DNA from: Druceiella hillmani
Taxonomy: Eukaryota > Arthropoda > Insecta > Lepidoptera > Hepialidae
Reading direction: 5' to 3'
DNA: 64,000 nucleotides
Assembly (NCBI GenBank): GCA_039881145.1
Contig: JAYKKI010000009.1
Span: forward strand, 9,053,501-9,117,500
The notes under the pieces were generated by a model, which worked only from the letters and a program-made list of their open reading frames with translations, did no database searches and was not told where the DNA came from. Both the position numbers and the translations under genes were made by a program. This document shows, piece after piece, positions 37,615 to 51,074 of this stretch (positions within the stretch are counted from its first letter, which is position 1; the number at the start of each line of letters is the position of its first letter).

Positions 37615-37680
37615 ATTTCCTACAAATTTATAACTAGAAGTTATTAATTTATAACTTATAGTTATAAATTTGTAGGAAAT
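37615..37680. repeat. Perfect 21 bp inverted repeat with nested stem
   Basis: Arms 37615-37635 and 37660-37680 (atttcctacaaatttataac + t and complement) pair perfectly. Inside, aagttat (37638-37644) pairs with ataactt (37651-37657) around a 6 nt loop, giving a near-continuous 66 bp hairpin. Confidence 0.95.
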
Positions 37681-38059
37681 ATTTTAAAAATTTAGCAGCG
37701 GTATGTTCGAAAAATAAATACTAACACATTATTTTCATGACATTTTAATATAAATTAAAATCAAAACAAAAATGATTCCCTCTAAATTAGGAACTGAATC
37801 TATTGCCCTTTTATATTGATTATGTTGCATTTCCAAAATTCAGGTCAATTCCTTGCTACGTTGCTTCTTTACTTCTGCTTGTCCCTTTGAGTTACAAATA
37901 ATTTTTTGAAAAATAATAAGATTAACTTGAATAGAAAATATTTGTATCACTTCCTAGTCTATCAGCCATTTTATTTAAAAATAATGTTGATATGTTGCTT
38001 AATTATGATCTAACACAAAACAAACAAACACGCTTTTACATACATTAGTTAGATTCATA

Positions 38060-38980
38060 TTAAAGATAAAAAACAGTTGCTCTCAAAACTCATTGAAACT
38101 TTTTTTGATATTGGTTTGCAATAAAAATATCTTAAGGCGTATTTCAATAAATGCATTACAATTTTTAGTCGCGTTTGAAATATATATCAACTAGGAATAC
38201 AGTCACAAAATGAAGTAAAACTAAATTATCTAAAGAATTATTATTCACAATTGAATGAAACTACGCTACATCACGTAGTTTCATTATTATTTCCACTTTC
38301 TTTAAGTTATTATTTCCACTTGCTTTACAGGTGGGGTTTACATTTTTTTGCAGGTGGGCTATTAGCAAAGATCAAGATTCAATTCATCTTTTCATCTTTT
38401 CATGAAGATATTGTAATACAAAGAAACCTAGGTCGTGGTAAAGAACTCAAAGAAAGTAGAAATAATACTACATCACGTAGTTTCATTTAATTGTGAATAA
38501 TGAATTTCTACAAAATTAACGCCAAATATATTCAAAATTATTATTATAAGAAGAAGCCGAGAAATAATAAGTAAATATTATCCTTTAATATTCAAATACT
38601 GTTTTCGGAATAAATGGTAATCAATGTTGCTAAAAAATATTACAGAGCGCAATATTGAAGACGTCTTTAATCAAAATCATGCAAATAAGCTAATTTCTGT
38701 TTTACTCTATCTACAAATAAGTGTATTATTGTACTGATGAATTTATACTGTAAAACCCTAGAATTACGACAAAGTATAAAATATAATTTGACTTTTGTTC
38801 ATCAGGTTAGTTGTCAACCTGACGAGGAAAAGTTATTTCGAGATAAATATTGATTAGCGTACATTAGAAACCAAATATTAAAGTAAAGGTATCTGTATCA
38901 AGGCAATTCACATTCAGCATAGACATTTCAAACGGCTATATATATTTTACCAACACAAGTCCCTTTTAAATTTTGGTAAA
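38060..38980 (+). repeat. Duplicated block 2, copy b
   Basis: Counterpart of 23690-24310, longer because of the MITE at 38240-38501. Confidence 0.8.
38240..38501. mobile_element. MITE, second member of the 1299-1468 family
   Basis: The outer ends attattcacaattgaatgaa... (38240-38265) and its inverted complement (38476-38501) match over 26 bp with one mismatch. The right end also carries the family's tactacatcacgtagtttca. The left end contains an extra palindrome (aatgaaactacg ... cgtagtttcatt, 38254-38285). Its absence from the parallel block at 23.9 kb shows insertion after duplication. The 79-codon ORF inside is not meaningful. Confidence 0.85.
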
Positions 38981-39522
38981 TAAAAGTTTAAAACGGAACC
39001 TTATTCTTGTAGCAAGCTGACAATTCATCTATTCGTTAGAGGCTTTTCGCTTCAAGATTGAATATGTTATTGACCCAAATTTTAGATATGTTTAGTGTGA
39101 TTTAATTTCAGACCACTCTTTTATTACATATAAAAACAAAGTATTTAAAAAAGCTTATAGAAAGATAAATATTATTTGTGGGAGCAATGCTTTAATAGGA
39201 CATATGTTTTTCGTGGTACGCCAAATTGCATTCGGAAAATTTTATATTTAGTGACGCCTGATTTTATCACACTTATCAAAAATAACATCGGCTTAAATTA
39301 AGAACAAACGATATAAATATTGTTGCAACATTTAATATATCTCATATAACATTTAATATATCTCCGATATGCTCCGATATGACATTTCCCGTTACAATGT
39401 TTGGTGAATTTAACGGTTTGCATGATCATTTTTGCCCGATATTGAAAAGGAACTATTTGAAAGAAATAAAAATTTAATCGTTTAGGGTAATACAGTAACA
39501 AAGGACTAGTAAAAAGTAAGGA

Positions 39523-39604
39523 CTCTCAATATAGTGGGTTTATGTTAGCATGAATAATTAGTCATTGTCTCTCAATATAGTGGGATTATGTTAGCATGAA
39601 TAGG
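39523..39604. repeat. Tandem duplication, period 47 bp
   Basis: ctctcaatatagtgggttta followed by tgttagcatgaata occurs at 39523 and 39570 with one difference. Confidence 0.9.
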
Positions 39605-40495
39605 GAATACCGTCTCAACCATTTAATAAATACTTTCAAAATTGAGACATAAGAAAAAAGAGTTGTCTTCCACCACATTAATGTCCGAACCTATGTTTCA
39701 TTAGTTGTTCCGAACCAATTGGAATTGTTTGATCTGGCCACAGTAGAACTCTTCGAATGAGGAAACATCTGTTGATAATAAGGCTGTTAAAACATAACTG
39801 GATTATTTTTCTTCACCTCAGCCATTAGAAATGTATCGCTAATATCATGAATTTTATACATTTATTGTATGCTGTATTTAATGCGATGTAAAATATCGAA
39901 AGAACCTATTAGCTACCCACGGAAATAATAAAACTATATTTGCACGTGAAGACAGCGGCTCAACATTTCGCTTTTAGAGGAAGCCTCTAATTTCCACAGA
40001 GTTAATTCATTGATGATTTGCAATATGGATATCATCAAGTGTGACTAAACATAACTGTCTTTTAAAGTGTTTTAAAAATAATCACACGTAAAGTAGAAGA
40101 CTACGGATGGAAATAAATATAGTGCCAATGCACTTAAAGTTATAAAATGTTAAGAAATAATATAAAAAATACTTAAAAAATATGTTAAATTTATCGTCAA
40201 ATCATCCTGAAAAACCTTGGGATAAGCTTGAAAGTGTGCTAAGATACAGAGGGATCATTAAATCTAAAATCATCTGAGCGATCGTGGTTTATTGTAACTC
40301 ACGCTGGAACTGAAAACAAACTTCACAATTCGGGCCGTCTGGGAAGTTCTCATTCGACACTAGATATTTAATATTACATAAACTTTTAAGTTTTGCTAGA
40401 TACATGTTACGTCTTAAGTTTTCCGTAGTTTAATTATTTTTGAAATTTGGTGTAATTTTAGTTTACTTCGTAAATATTTTACTCCACGATAAGAT
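39605..40495 (+). repeat. Duplicated block 3, copy b
   Basis: Counterpart of 26850-27560, with an extra ~250 bp around 39850-40130 not obvious in the first copy. Unlike the other copies it is not preceded by recognisable hAT sequence. Confidence 0.75.
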
Positions 40496-40500
40496 TAAAT

Positions 40501-40501
40501 T

Positions 40502-40588
<87 letters not shown>
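40501..40588. repeat. (TA)n microsatellite
   Basis: TA dinucleotides with a central aaattt. Confidence 0.95.
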
Positions 40589-40591
<3 letters not shown>

Positions 40592-40860
40592 ACAAGGTTC
40601 GGCTCGCAACTTCATTTCCATTATTTTTTCAAATTCAAATTTTATATTTAGGTATATGTTAACAAATCCTACGATATTTTTTTATGATTATTGTACTATT
40701 AATTATATTTTAAGCATTTTCACATTTAATAAAGTGTAAAAACAAAAGTAAATAAATAAATACATTTTCCCGTTTATGTTTTACAGATTTAAAAAAAAGG
40801 TTGTACATTTTTTTCATAAAACTATATAATTTTACTTATTAGTTTTGTATTTAGAAGCTT

Positions 40861-40897
40861 AATTACATTTATTACGTTTGTCGTAATAAATGTAATT
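40861..40897. repeat. Perfect 16 bp inverted repeat, 5 bp loop
   Basis: aattacatttattacg (40861-40876) and its exact complement (40882-40897). Confidence 0.95.
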
Positions 40898-41389
40898 TAG
40901 GTTCTACGTTAATTTGTTTTAAATGACTGCAGTGTAGTTCATCTGCCAAATGATGGGTCGTCAGTCAAGGATCCTCGTCCGAGTAACTTCTACAGGAAAC
41001 ATAGATTAACCATTTGAGATAGCGTAACAAATTAAACGAGGATATAACGTAGAATGCTTTCGAAATAAATCTTAGCGTACTTCTGCTTTAGGGCATCTTA
41101 CGTTACATCTATTTTCTACCCTTTTTAGTATGCCGCAATTTCAAATCTAAATCCTTAACTTCTCTATTATTTTAGACATTTGGAGTTCACTGTAAAGAAG
41201 GCCAAAAATCTTTCATTAATTTTTATTTCTTCCTCTTCAGAATCAAATTTATGTATTGAAATTAGATGTAATTAAAAGAAATCTGACCACAGGACTAAGC
41301 TAACTAAGGTCATATAGTGTCAAATATAAAATTATAGAATAGAATTTGGCTTCTTGGTATTTTATTATTAAATGGGTTGTAATATTTTA

Positions 41390-42030
41390 TACAGTAGAGC
41401 GATTACTTTTAGTGTCCTTCATTCTGAGCTCTTTACGTACAAGCTATACAATAACGTGACGAAATTCAAGCACCAGATAGCTTTTAAAAAGTATTTTAGT
41501 ATTTAATTTCAGAAAGATTAATTCTTGTAGCAGCTGAATTTACAGTTCTATGTTACCTTTGATTCGGCTTAAACTGTCAAATTTTGGTTCGAATATGATC
41601 ATCAAACATTTCATTAACATTTAAAGTCTCAACGAAGTTCTATTAAATATAAAAGTCTCTTTTGAAACAAAACTGATCAAACGGCTATGTGTTGCTATAA
41701 CATTTTCAGCTATTTGATATATTGCATTAACTAGTTTTTACGACTTGTTGTGCGTTCCTTAAAACTCACATAAAACAATTTGCATTGCACTTGTAAAATT
41801 TTTAACTAATTTCAGAAGGAGTAATCCTACAACGGCTTAAGTTTCTTAATAAAAATTCAAAGTACCTACAGTCTTCTGCTCTTTGGTCATCATCACTCTA
41901 AACAATTCCATGTTTTCTTTCATTATAGAGTACTACCAGATATAATCAGTAAATAATTCTTTAAAACGCCAACTTGTTTCTGCATTTAAGCTTCCTTCTC
42001 CGTGGGTATAATAGTAACCAGATAGTTTTA
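41390..42030 (+). repeat. Duplicated block 4, copy b
   Basis: Counterpart of 29885-30825, with about 250 bp less sequence between landmarks. Confidence 0.8.
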
Positions 42031-42217
42031 TTCGCACGTTAAATAATATGAAACAAGCAGATATCTCAAATTAGACAATTTAAAATAAATGTGATTATAA
42101 TAAAAATCAGAAATGAAGGTTTCCAAACCCGTTAAACAACAAGTATTGAGGTTTGTTTGATAATTAATCGAGAATTTTTGTTGGAATAATTAGTAATTTT
42201 TATTTTGAAATTTAATT

Positions 42218-43670
42218 AAAATAGATGAAACGAGTGACTCTAGCTATGAAGTAACAGCAAAAAGAAAAAAGGTGTGATAAACGAATCAAAATACAAATCG
42301 AAAGTAATAAAAGGAGCACGAATGAAGGGTACCGCTTATGTGAACTACAAAGGAAAAAATATTCCAGTTTTGAAGCCTGGTGATTCATCTCCCAAAGATA
42401 TGAGAGGAAAAACTGAGAGTGGAAATGCCAAGCTTTCATCAGTGAAATGCACTCTTATGGGGCATATTCAAAGCTTCCTATAAAACTATCGCATTATATA
42501 CAGAAAGAGATTCGTTACTTAGACATAAAATTTTCAATAAAAATAATGCATAACATATTTCAAGCGAAATACCCTGAATTTAATGTCAAATATTCATATT
42601 ACAAGAAAATATTCCATGAACAATTTTCCCTGAAGTTTGGACGACCACAGGTTGATACTTGTTGTACGTGCGAAGAATTGAATGTTAAAAAAAAGTAATT
42701 GATTAATTCGGCAAAGCACGTAACAGTAACAGAAAAAGTTGTGCACTTAAGGAGAGCCAAGAAATTTTATGAAAACATAAAAGAGCTTATAGAATTAGTA
42801 AAGAGTGATGCATGTGGAAAAATCGGTGCTATTTTCAATGAATATATGCAAAACTTAAAACTTCCGCGAATATCTGTTCAAGAAACTTTTTATTTGAGGG
42901 AATTAATGGTTAATGTATTTTGTATTCACAACTTGAAGGATAATAAAATTATTTTCCGAATATATCATGAAGGAGTAGGTGTAAAGGCCCTAATTCAGTG
43001 TGTACATTTTTGTATGAATGCATATATTTGTAAGAAAAACATAAAGGGATCTTATGTAGTCCAGTCTAACATCTAGAAAAATGTTCAAGTACATAACACA
43101 ATACTTTCCTTTAAGAGGGCATTCATTCCTTCCGCGCGTTAGAGAGTCGCACTTTCTTAGTTTGCAGTTTTAAAACGCAATCTAAGAACGTGGGACCGAG
43201 TATTTACAGTCAAAGAAAATGCAGGCATAATATTGAGTGCAATAACTTCCAATAATTCGAAGTCATTCTGCCTTTAACCAAAGATATTACTGATGTTAAG
43301 CAATGGTGGCCAAGGCACTATAAAAAAGAACATGCTGTCCCTTGATTTTGGAGGTAGAAATGTTCCAAAAGATAACAAAATTTCATTCAAAATAAGCCAA
43401 TATACTTCTTTCCATTCGTTTGCTGAACTAGATGGTTTGGTCACTACCAGAGAATACATTGATGGGTTAGTTTCATATACATTTTCTCTGAAAAATCTAT
43501 TCAGAGCAGTATTACAGCGACCTACGGAGTCTGCTTATACTAATAAAAGACTAATTAAAAAAAAAGAGGTGGAAGACCTGAAAAAACTGAAAAATTACCT
43601 ACATCAAAAGAAAAAATATAAAAATATCTTCGAGTGGCCAGCATATGAACGTGAAATTACTGAAGAGTAA
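42218..43670 (+). pseudogene. Decayed transposase-like gene of a multicopy arthropod family
   Basis: Pieces in three frames form one protein-like series: DETSDSSYEVTAKRKK (42224-42271); KGARMKGTAYVNYKGKNIPV (42313-42372); IMHNIFQAKYPEFNVKYSYY (42543-42602) then GRPQVDTCCTCEEL (42640-42681, possible zinc ligands); in-frame stop at 42696; HLRRAKKFYENIK; RISVQETFYLRELMVNVFCI (42870-42929) and IYHEGVG; YFPLRGHSFLP (43102-43134); LKRNLRTWDRVFTVK; KQWWPRHYKK (43299-43328); LDFGGRNVPKDNKISFKISQ (43340-43399); end at 43670. From memory, this order is typical of proteins present in many copies in insect genomes and presumed to be DDE-type transposases. The stretch expected between IYHEGVG and YFPLRGHSF, which would include a D-x-GQNKN-like motif, is deleted. 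Superfamily not assigned. Confidence 0.7.
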
Positions 43671-43674
43671 ATTG

Positions 43675-44450
43675 AAATCTGTCAAATTCTTGGTAATGGA
43701 AATTATAATTAAAATACATAGTATGACATTAATAAATATTTTGTCTTTTTATATATTTTAGAAACCCTGAAAAATTATGCAAACTTGACTTATAGTGTTT
43801 CCCAAATACCCGATTCAATTAAATTGTAGTGGGATAAGTAAAAAATTTAATTTTAAATTCCTTCCTAGTATTTTCAAAAATTACGTAGGTACATAGCACG
43901 TTTTACGTTAAGTGTTCCCATTATATCAAGTTCTGTCCCCAAAACTTTACGTAACAAGTTCATAACCGGTTTAACAAAATACGATGAGAAATTGCGTACT
44001 CTATAGCTACAACTACGGCCATGTGTAAACCACAGCTCTATTGTAAGCCCGCAGCCCCTGCTTTTGGAAGTTGTGGCTTAAATATTAATTTGAATGTATC
44101 GTTTCACGTAGAGACGAGTGCTAAGTTAATATTTTAATCCGAAGTGAAGATCATGAATTTATATATAATTCATTTAGTAATATAATGTTTGGTTAGAAAC
44201 TATTCGATTTGGGTATGTATTTTTAGGTATCGGGTTAATAGATAATATATTTATATGCTTCAAATTTGTCATAAAAGAAATACAGCTTACCCCTTACAAG
44301 GATTTAAATTATATTCAAAACTGAAAAGGTACTCATAGTGAAATTTTGTTAGTAAAAATTAAATATTCATAATTATTCGTTTTTTTCTTTTAATGAATAT
44401 ACGTTGTTTATCAAAATTATCATTTATTTATTTACTTTAGTGTAACTAAT
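43675..44450. other. AT-rich DNA, nothing recognised
   Basis: No terminal inverted repeats were found that would bound the transposase-like relic. Confidence 0.45.
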
Positions 44451-44461
44451 TGATACATATG

Positions 44462-44600
44462 TCGGTCTTTCTGCTATGAGAGCAATCTCTTATAGCCAAC
44501 CAGAACACCAGTCCAGCCCCGATATACGAGCGATTGAACCCAAGTCCCCGCATGTGCCGCGCGATTAAAGGCTGTGTGCCTTGCTATCAGCCAAATACAT
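44462..44600 (-). mobile_element. tRNA-derived SINE, copy 1
   Basis: On the minus strand a tRNA-like head has an A-box-like tggctgatagcaaggc (44593-44578) and a B-box-like gggttcaatcgct (44541-44529). It is followed by a body gctggactggtgttctggtt ... taagagattgctctc. Body and head match the plus-strand copy at 54.1 kb. Such arrangements arise from RNA polymerase III transcripts moved by LINE enzymes. Confidence 0.75.
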
Positions 44601-44609
44601 CATGTTGAC

Positions 44610-47060
44610 ACTATAGATTCTAAATTAAGATTACGACAGCAGCACAGAGCTAAAAAATAGATTTTTTCCTCTCTGTGAAATATTGTACATATATAAATGG
44701 TCTTTTTGTTCCCGTTGTAGTAAAATATTTCCTGGTAACGTCTCCGATATCACCAACTATTAAACATAAATACTACGTAGAAGATAAAATTCTTTGGTTA
44801 TTTTATGAAACTCAGCCAATATTACAAATCCCATAAAGCAAAATACTTGCCAATCACGTTTAACTTCCCAATCTCGAATACAACGTTGTCAAATATAAAA
44901 ATATAATTACTTTGAACAGTACAGAACAATATTTGGAATAATTTACATTACAACTCAAGGCAATTATAACCATGTTAAATTAATAAATATGTCTAATATT
45001 TGATGTCAGAAATATGCAAAATGCTCTTGCAAATATCTCTTGATATTTAATTTTTCAATCGCGATCACGATTACACCAGGTAGTTATGTGTTTACTATAC
45101 GTAAAAATGAATTTCCTGAAATATGCTGCCATCCCTTACTCCTCATATAATTTCTGTTTATATTACGTAATCGATGTTTTAAATCTTAAGTGTAGTACGT
45201 ACAAAACTCGTAAATGATTGTTACCTTACATCTACGAGATAAATAAACACACAAGTCTTCTAAAATGTTGCTTATTCTCGAATACCCACAGTAAAGTTGT
45301 AATTTCGTCCTAAAAGCATCAATTAAGTACTTTTACCATATAATATTTCACATGTAACTTGAATCTTACTTAAACACTAAGCGTAAGAATATTATTTACG
45401 TGAGAAACATTCACTAATTAAATAATGGTGAGCGAAGTTAATATTAGGAAATTTGATATATACTAATATTTTCGACTACATTTAAGAATTATATCATGTA
45501 GTTAATTTTTTTCCTCTTGCAGATATGTAACGAATTAGGTACTACAAAGACTCGAACCAAGATGGATTAACTCTGGCTGTTTAAGGTAACATTTCATCAA
45601 CTAGTCACTCACCAACTTAAGTAATCGATCAGAGCGAATAAACTGTCAAGAATCTACTCGTTTCAGCATCTAAAACACACTCTGAACACCCGAGAGCAAA
45701 TTTTTGATGAGTGTTCGTCTTGCGTCAGTCACTTCTGATTTACTTTGAAATCGATCTCCGGGATTAAATATTCCATAGGGGCTCTGATTTTGCTTGTCAA
45801 TAATTTTTCAAGTGAATTGGATTTGAGTAAAGTCAATAAATATGTTTTTTTTCTAATATGGGGTAGTAAGTATTAGCTGTACTTAATTACCAAAAATTAG
45901 TAATATTAATAAAAACACACAGCAACTTCAATGTGCAATAGATGTGATCAAGGTGTTATTTATTAAACTAAACAAGATTTATATATATATATATATCAAT
46001 TTTTTTTTTTTATATTTAATAATTCGAACAATGTATTTATGCATATGGAGCCATGTATTGTTTCGAGTGATGGATAATTGACTCCAAAAAAATTTTAATG
46101 GAACTGAAATTAATTACTATTTTGTTTACGAGAAATTATTTAATTGTATTAGGGAATACGTGATATATAGTCTGTACCTTTTGAAGACAGATTTTAAAAC
46201 TTCTCTTCTCAGTATATTTACAGGCTGTGTCACATATAGTGACAGATAAACATATAAGTAAATTGATTTATTCTTAATTACGAAAATTTCATATATTAGT
46301 TAAAAAATTAGTAATTTATAATTTACATACTGTTTTTTGACAAAATTGGCGAATTTATTATTAAATAACCTAATTGAAATAAACTGCACTTTGACAACGA
46401 TATAAAATAAATGCCTGTAAATATCATTACGTATTCTGAAGAACGTGTTTTTCAATACGTTTTCTGAAGGGCGTGTTTTTCATAAGATAATAACTCCTGT
46501 TTCAAGAACATATAATTAGGAGCAAAATTAGACCAATCATGAAAATGCGGTAGTGTGGAAACGAAAATTGTAAATTATTCACTGGAAACGAACCATACGA
46601 ATAAAGCGCTTGTCCACCTGTTGGTCCACATAATATCTCGAAATTAAGCATTTTTATTTTAAATTAACATGCAGTTTTAGAAGATGCGAAATTGCTTTCA
46701 TGGCTTGGAGGTATCGTTAGGTTACTTAAGTAAAATATGTAAAACTTATTTGGAGTCTTAAAACATTTTTTTGGCTCTTTGTTGCTAAATTTTCAGTGAA
46801 AAATTATAAAATTCCTTGAATTATTGTAATATTGAAAATATAACTTAAACGAATGGAAATTCAACGAATCAAGATGCAAATTGCGTGTGTTTATTCATTA
46901 CGAAATTTAAAATAATTCAATTCCAATTGTTCCAGCCTGTTTCAGAAGTACATATTTCTCTTTCAAATTGCAAAGTTTTGAAGAAAACTGGATCCCGGCA
47001 CCGGTAACTTGCTGTCTTTTATTGGATCTTAGGATTAAAAGAGATAAATAATCTTAATCT
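44610..47060. other. AT-rich DNA, nothing firm
   Basis: A short TA run lies at 45979-45997 and a local duplication of ctgaagrrcgtgtttttca near 46437 and 46465. No gene supported. Confidence 0.5.
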
Positions 47061-47061
47061 T

Positions 47062-48205
<1,144 letters not shown>

Positions 48206-48210
48206 AAAAT

Positions 48211-48276
48211 TATAGGAGACTGAAATCACAGAGAACATTTTCCACAAAATGATTTCTGTGGTTTCAGTCTCCTATA
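48211..48276. repeat. Inverted repeat, 21 bp arms
   Basis: tataggagactgaaatcaca + g (48211-48231) pairs with 48256-48276, one mismatch; 24 bp loop. Possible solo foldback element. Confidence 0.9.
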
Positions 48277-48279
48277 AAT

Positions 48280-49780
48280 ATAGTGTTACTAATGAAGAAA
48301 ACCACGTAAAGTTATTAAATTTAATATTAATTCAGAAAACATTAAAAAGAGGCCCTTAAGGAAACATATCAAATAAAACGTCTGAAGTAAGGAATTACAG
48401 TTGTATTGACATTAAAGAAGTATAATGCAATACGCAATATTTTTATCATTTCAAATAGGATCAAAAGCTAAATAAATTATATCAGAATTAAAAAGAATCA
48501 AGGAACTTCAGAGAATTAAGGAACATTAACTTTTTAATCACTGTGATGAAATAAACAAATATTGTTTTCGAAAAATATGAAGAATGGAGGAGGATGAAAA
48601 ACTGTTTTAGTTTTAGGTACACAATAATGATATCATGAATATCATAAAGTATCAATCTGGCACAGCGTCATCGCTGATCTCGCCATTGTTTTAGGAAATA
48701 CCATAATTGTATAAAAGGTATAGTGAAATATTGAAAGTTTTGTACGATTTCTATGGACTTATTGAAATAAAATACAAAACTTGTAAATTATATAACTTTT
48801 TTGGCTAAAAGCATTTTGCTTTTAGATACGGATGACATAAAGATGGTTTTAATTAATCTTTCTTAAAATAAAGAAAAAGAAAAAGAATTCAATTAACTAC
48901 CGAGTAAGCAGCGTGCTGAAATATATAAAATAATTCAAATATAGACACTTGAAATTGTTGTCAAATTTATCCTTCCTTTCTCTCTCATGTACATTTACAC
49001 CCAACGCAGATATGAGTGTTACTTTCCACTTGGCACTGACTCGAAAAATTTCTAGCAATAACAGTATTTTGCAAATTTATTTATGTTCGGAAACGGTATT
49101 GTACCTCAAAAGTTTCTACCAAGTAACTGATAGTTTCATAATTTTAGACTTTTGATGCGCTTGTAAGTCAGTGGTTTATTATAGTTGCTTAAATGTGTTT
49201 GTAGAAATGTTACATTTTTCATTTTTGGTGTCTTTGATATCCCATGCTACCCAGATATTACAAATCTACGATGAATTCTGTATCAATAATATCTCAATCG
49301 TTAAAATCGCAATTGATATTTGTAGCATTTAATGAGCCTAAATATATTAATACATAGTATTTATCAACATACACACATAGGGCTATATAAATCACATTCT
49401 CTCGTTTGGCTTCCCCGTAGTCAGCGCTTTAAGCCTTTATATACCTTGCCATTTATGTTATATGTCCGCAGTACTTACCTGCCTACTAATAGCCTAGTTG
49501 CTTAATGCCTTAGTATATAACTGTATATACTCACTTATGCCAATCTAAGTCCTGTTAAAATTTTAAAGACTTTATTATTACATTTTCATTAGTCGTTTAT
49601 GATCCAAACTCGGTCACGAATCTAGTGTTGTTTATTATTAAGGAATTGTATGCCGTACCTCTAATCGCCATGGTCAAATTGTAAGTAATATTTATGACAT
49701 TATATATGAGCCATTCGAATAAAAAAGAGTTATCCAAATTTGTCGATTAACATCGCGGATATGAGTTTGCATACACAAAA
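48280..49780. other. AT-rich DNA, nothing recognised
   Basis: The ORF at 48949-49155 has no family resemblance. Confidence 0.5.
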
Positions 49781-50690
49781 CAGGCTGAGGAATTACTATG
49801 TGCAATTCTGTGAGAAAGTCTCTGCTTGAGATAATACTAATTTGTAAATAGCGAGTCCTCAAGTTTTACGCTTTATGCAGCCGGAGCTGGAGTTTAACGC
49901 TTTATGTTTAATATGAATACCGGAGTCTTTGATTGATACCCACAATATTAGTTTCAAAACATCAGATCTTTGTGTCTCAAGAATTAAGCCGGTATTGTCC
50001 CATATCATCGAGATTGAGGAGTTATAACATGAAACTTTATGAAAGAGCTTCTGCTTGAGACTCATAATAATAATTTATAAATAGCGGATCCTCAGGTCTT
50101 ACGATTTAAGTAGGCAGTGCATGAGAAACATGAGTACTAGAGATTTTGCTTTATAACTACTATTTTAAAAACATAAAATCTTTCAGTCTTACTATTGAAG
50201 CCAGCAACACTAATTTAATAACAGCAGATTGTTAAGACTCGCGTTTTAGGCGGGTAGTACTCCTGCAAGGTTCAGAAGTTGAAATCCGGAGTTTAATGAA
50301 AAAAGTATATGCTTGAGGAGTATATATAATATTAATTTGAAAACAGAAGATCCTTAAATTTTACGATTTAAGCTGGCAGTAACCACGCAGCTTCAGGATT
50401 GGGGATTTTGATTTATAGTTCAAGTTCTACACAGACCGGCATTACTAGTTCTGTTCAATGACAGAGGCTTTATTTGGGACCTAAAATACTAATTTAAAAA
50501 TAGTAGATCCTTAAGTCTCACGGTTCAGGTAGGCTGAACTCTGCAGTATCAGTACTGAGGAATTGGAACCCGGGTTTCAATAACAGTCTCTTCTTGAGAC
50601 CCAGAATGACATTTATATAAAAACAGAGACCTAAAATAATGCTAAAATAAAAAAACAGATCTTCAAGTCTTACGATTTAGATAAATATTA
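49780..50690 (+). repeat. Degenerate array of at least eight ~50 bp motif copies
   Basis: The motif aatttaaaaacagcagatcc-ttaagtcttacgatttaagc-agg recurs near 49838, 49945, 50068, 50163, 50212, 50333, 50489 and 50644. Several copies are preceded by a second shared module (gaggaattgg...ttyaatgaaagagtctctgcttgaga). The full unit appears to be about 150 bp, often shortened. Copies are strongly diverged from each other. No protein or RNA family recognised. Confidence 0.75.
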
Positions 50691-51074
50691 TACCCCCAGC
50701 ATTATTATAAATCCTCAAGAAAATTTTGAAATTGTATTGTATGTACCAGTGAAAACTAATCCATTTGTTTATATTGTTAGTTTCTTGCTACATCAATATA
50801 AGTCAAACAATTACAAACTTGATATCTTTATTTGCTCATCCCTGAAGAGTTCTTGTAACAACTTTCTGGTTCCATATTAGTACTATGGGTTTCCTAAAAA
50901 AGAAATGTATGTTGCCAGATTAGATTTAGACATTTTTCATCGAAACTCGATAACAGCATGTGCTCTTCAGTGTTGAGGAATTCTATGGCATATCTTCAAT
51001 TACCACGGTCAGATTTTAAATATTTTTTTTAAATTAAACCATACTAAGAGTACACAAACGATATAAGATAACAT

